NCBI GenBank assembly: GCA_027030435.1
Contig: JALVEX010000036.1
Location: 1 to 5,503 of the forward strand
Source of the DNA: Paracoccaceae bacterium
GTDB lineage: Bacteria; Pseudomonadota; Alphaproteobacteria; Rhodobacterales; Rhodobacteraceae
Direction of reading: 5' to 3'
Length of the DNA stretch: 5,503 bases
Shown: positions 5,368 through 5,503 of the stretch, one piece after another
Position numbering within the stretch: position 1 is the first letter of the stretch
How the letters are laid out: each line of letters begins with the position of its first letter
The notes under the pieces: model-generated
What the model saw: the letters and a program-made list of their open reading frames with translations, nothing else
The model's database searches: none
Told to the model about the DNA's origin: nothing
Program-made: the position numbers and the translations under genes

Positions 5368-5503
5368 TCACTCCTCCAGGATCAGCGCGATCACCCGCCC
5401 GTCGAGCACCACCTTGCCACGATGGCGGAAATTCACCGTGATCTTGCCGTTGATGCTGGATTGCACCTGCCCCGGGCCCCATTCCGGGCGGTCGGGATGG
5501 CGC
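5368..5503 (-). CDS. DUF3553-like small protein, C-terminal part (runs off right edge)
   Basis: The minus strand from the right edge to the TGA at 5368-5370 is open for 44 codons, reading RHPDRPEWGPGQVQSSINGK then ITVNFRHRGKVVLDGRVIAL and ILEE. The pattern RHP..P.WG.GQVQS followed by a beta-rich K(I/V)TVNF.H.GKVV matches my memory of DUF3553 proteins, small (about 60-residue) alphaproteobacterial proteins of unknown function with a likely SH3/Tudor-like barrel. A similar module also occurs at the C-terminus of some UvrD-type helicases, so this could be the end of a longer protein; the start is outside the window. It lies on the same strand as olsBA, 205 bp upstream, with a probable promoter between, so it is likely a separate unit. 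Confidence 0.6.
   Translation of the reverse strand, partial: RHPDRPEWGPGQVQSSINGKITVNFRHRGKVVLDGRVIALILEE

Overview
The window is GC-rich, with the strong third-position G/C bias of an alphaproteobacterium. The gene content (a DctPQM-type TRAP transporter and a linked olsB-olsA pair) and the style of the protein sequences suggest the Rhodobacteraceae (Rhodobacter/Paracoccus-like). This is inferred from pattern recognition; no database search was possible. All genes look intact and share one base composition. I see no insertion sequence, phage gene, CRISPR array, tRNA or rRNA.

Layout. Positions 1-335 (minus) hold the first 111 residues of a 5-oxoprolinase/hydantoinase-A family enzyme that runs off the left edge. 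Positions 336-444 are a comparatively AT-rich divergent control region with a near-perfect 21-bp palindrome and a good promoter for the enzyme gene. Positions 445-3424 (plus) are a complete TRAP transporter operon: dctP (periplasmic binding protein), a 187-nt intercistronic leader with a very stable GC hairpin, dctQ (small membrane subunit) and dctM (large membrane subunit). Positions 3425-3498 are a short convergent intergenic region with a hairpin and a motif I believe recurs in Rhodobacterales genomes. Positions 3499-5162 (minus) are olsB followed by olsA, overlapping by four bases, which together make ornithine lipid. Positions 5163-5367 contain a candidate olsB promoter, a leader hairpin and a perfect 11-bp tandem duplication. 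Positions 5368-5503 (minus) are the C-terminal 44 codons of a DUF3553-like protein that runs off the right edge.

How the genes work together. The divergent pair suggests a substrate-specific uptake and breakdown module. The TRAP system would import a small carboxylate, plausibly pyroglutamate (5-oxoproline) or a related lactam or hydantoin, and the divergent ATP-dependent amidohydrolase would open the ring in the cytoplasm, with one regulator acting at the shared palindrome. The substrate is an inference from context. The olsBA operon is a separate unit: OlsB N-acylates ornithine with a 3-hydroxyacyl group and OlsA adds the second fatty acid by O-acylation, giving a phosphorus-free membrane lipid.

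I did not find a clearly unprecedented system. The most useful leads are the transporter/oxoprolinase pairing with its palindrome, the hairpin between dctP and dctQ, the putative recurrent element after dctM, and the tandem repeat upstream of olsB.
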